Positions 63,015 through 64,000 of a DNA stretch of 64,000 nucleotides are shown here, piece after piece. The number at the start of each line of letters is the position of its first letter. Within the stretch, counting starts at the first letter, position 1. The translations under genes were made by a program, and so were the position numbers. The notes under the pieces were generated by a model, which made no database searches, was not told the DNA's origin, and saw only the letters and a list, made by a program, of their open reading frames with translations. The stretch comes from Actinomyces sp. HMSC035G02 (GTDB taxonomy: Bacteria; Actinomycetota; Actinomycetes; Actinomycetales; Actinomycetaceae). Location: positions 853 to 64,852 of the forward strand of contig KV835881.1 of the NCBI GenBank assembly GCA_001838165.1, read 5' to 3'.

Positions 63015-64000
63015 TTAGTTCGTCTTGTCCTGGGGGTTAGACGCTTCGGGATCCTCAGGCTCGTCATCCGAGCCGGCCGAGGCCTCGTCCCCGGGCTCCA
63101 GTCCATCCGCCCAGCCGAGCGTTCCATCTAGGAGTGAGTTCAGTGCGGCGTCGATATCTGCGTCCTCTTCGGCGGCCGCCCGGCGCAGGGTGAGGAAGGT
63201 GTCCGGCGTTGCCAGCTCCGTCTCGGAGGGAACCATGTCCGGGTGCGACCAGAGCGCCTCGCGCGCATCGCGCCCGCCGTCGGCCTCCACCAGCGCAAAG
63301 ATTGATGCGGCGCCGCGTGCCTGACGCGGGCGCATCTTGAGGCCCATGAGGGTCCCGAGGATGTCCTCCGCGGGGCCGCCCGACGCCCGGCGGCGACGCA
63401 TCATCTCGCGCAGCGCGTCCGCGTGGGGCAGGTAGGGCAGGGTGGCGCGGGCCGTGACGACCTCGACCCAGCCCTCGATGAGGGCCAACATGGTCTCCAG
63501 GCGCGTGAGCGCGCGGCGCTGATCGGGCGTCGTCGACAGCGCAAACACGCCGCCGCTGAGCGCCGACTCCACCGAGTGCGGATCCGAGGGATCCACCGAG
63601 CGTGCCGCCTCGGAAATAGCCTCCGTGTCGATCGCGATCTGGGACGCGTAGCGCTCGACCGCGCGCACCAGGTCACCCTCCAACCACGGGACCGAGGCGA
63701 AGAGTCGGCGATGCGCAGCCTCGCGCACGGCGAGGAACTGGCGGACCTCGTCGAAGGGAACGTCGAGCCCCTCGGAGAACTGCGCGACGTTGTGCGGCAA
63801 CAGGGCGGCGTGCGACGTGCCCGACAGGGGGATGCCCGTGTCGAAGGTGCCGAACGACTCGCCGGCCAGGGCCGCCAACGCGCGTGCGATCTGCGCGGAG
63901 AACATCATCGCCGACAGCCGCGGCATCATCTCCTGCGTTTTGCCGAGCATCGCAGCCATGCCCTCCGGCAGGGAGGCGGCGTCCCCCAGGCCCTCGGGTC
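63015..64000 (-). CDS. Zinc-dependent metalloprotease of the DUF2342 family, 5' end outside the window
   Basis: At least 328 residues; the frame stays open to the window edge, so the true start is beyond 64000. The family core is seen in DVPFDEVRQFLAVREAAHRRLFASVPWLEGDL, with the metal-site HR/H pattern of DUF2342 (Rv3195-type) proteins, then an acidic C-terminus (EPGDEASAGSDDEPEDPEASN). This is the normal neighbour of uvrD2 in actinobacteria. Confidence 0.85.
   Translation of the reverse strand, partial: PEGLGDAASLPEGMAAMLGKTQEMMPRLSAMMFSAQIARALAALAGESFGTFDTGIPLSGTSHAALLPHNVAQFSEGLDVPFDEVRQFLAVREAAHRRLFASVPWLEGDLVRAVERYASQIAIDTEAISEAARSVDPSDPHSVESALSGGVFALSTTPDQRRALTRLETMLALIEGWVEVVTARATLPYLPHADALREMMRRRRASGGPAEDILGTLMGLKMRPRQARGAASIFALVEADGGRDAREALWSHPDMVPSETELATPDTFLTLRRAAAEEDADIDAALNSLLDGTLGWADGLEPGDEASAGSDDEPEDPEASNPQDKTN

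Overview
The window is high-GC, gene-dense actinobacterial chromosome. The core genes (murI, an Rv1339-like metallo-hydrolase, rph, rdgB, nudC, UvrD2-type helicase, ClpS-DUF2017, DUF3039 next to a helicase, DUF2342 metalloprotease) and the secreted proteins with tandem GW-type cell-wall-binding repeats point to an oral Actinomyces/Schaalia-like bacterium (S. odontolytica-like). The genus is an inference; the phylum is secure. No rRNA, tRNA, CRISPR array or prophage was seen.

Layout. 1-2010: end of an ISL3-type insertion sequence, then a two-gene operon of a hypothetical protein and an XRE/ImmA-IrrE zinc peptidase regulator, with less GC-rich base use than its neighbours. 2413-7220: small housekeeping genes (CoA-disulfide-reductase/rhodanese flavoprotein, Cys-rich mini-protein, membrane protein, methyltransferase, alpha/beta hydrolase, YbjQ). 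7537-25662: an 18-kb cluster of four giant secreted paralogues: a subtilase-BspA-LRR fusion, a stand-alone LRR protein, a subtilase relic that has lost its catalytic residues, and an intact subtilase. All end in GW repeats. 25663-26910: a palindrome-rich intergenic island. 26911-28851: an NCS2 permease fused to an OHCU-decarboxylase-like domain.

29017-36567: a LacI regulator, araD, araA and a ChvE/MmsAB monosaccharide ABC transporter, tied together by shared AACGTTAAC operators; araB is absent. 36950: HU. 37232-37965: a second palindrome island. 37966-43780 (minus): an oligopeptide ABC importer, divergent from 44030-49087 (plus): ROK regulator, M81 peptidase, ROK kinase, CutC and NagB. Together these look like a salvage system for amino-sugar or peptide-linked sugar compounds. 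49213-51293: DUF3039 and an SF2 helicase. 51294-51871: a third palindrome island. 51872 to the end: conserved actinobacterial housekeeping genes.

The most unusual observations are: (i) a subtilase paralogue with catalytic His, Ser and oxyanion Asn all replaced, lying between active family members; (ii) several intergenic arrays of short heptamers phased at 19-20 bp that reverse orientation in the middle; (iii) a duplicated ~207-bp module with structure-preserving base changes, possibly a small RNA; (iv) a permease-OHCU fusion without the family's catalytic His; and (v) the importer/M81/ROK/CutC/NagB gene set.
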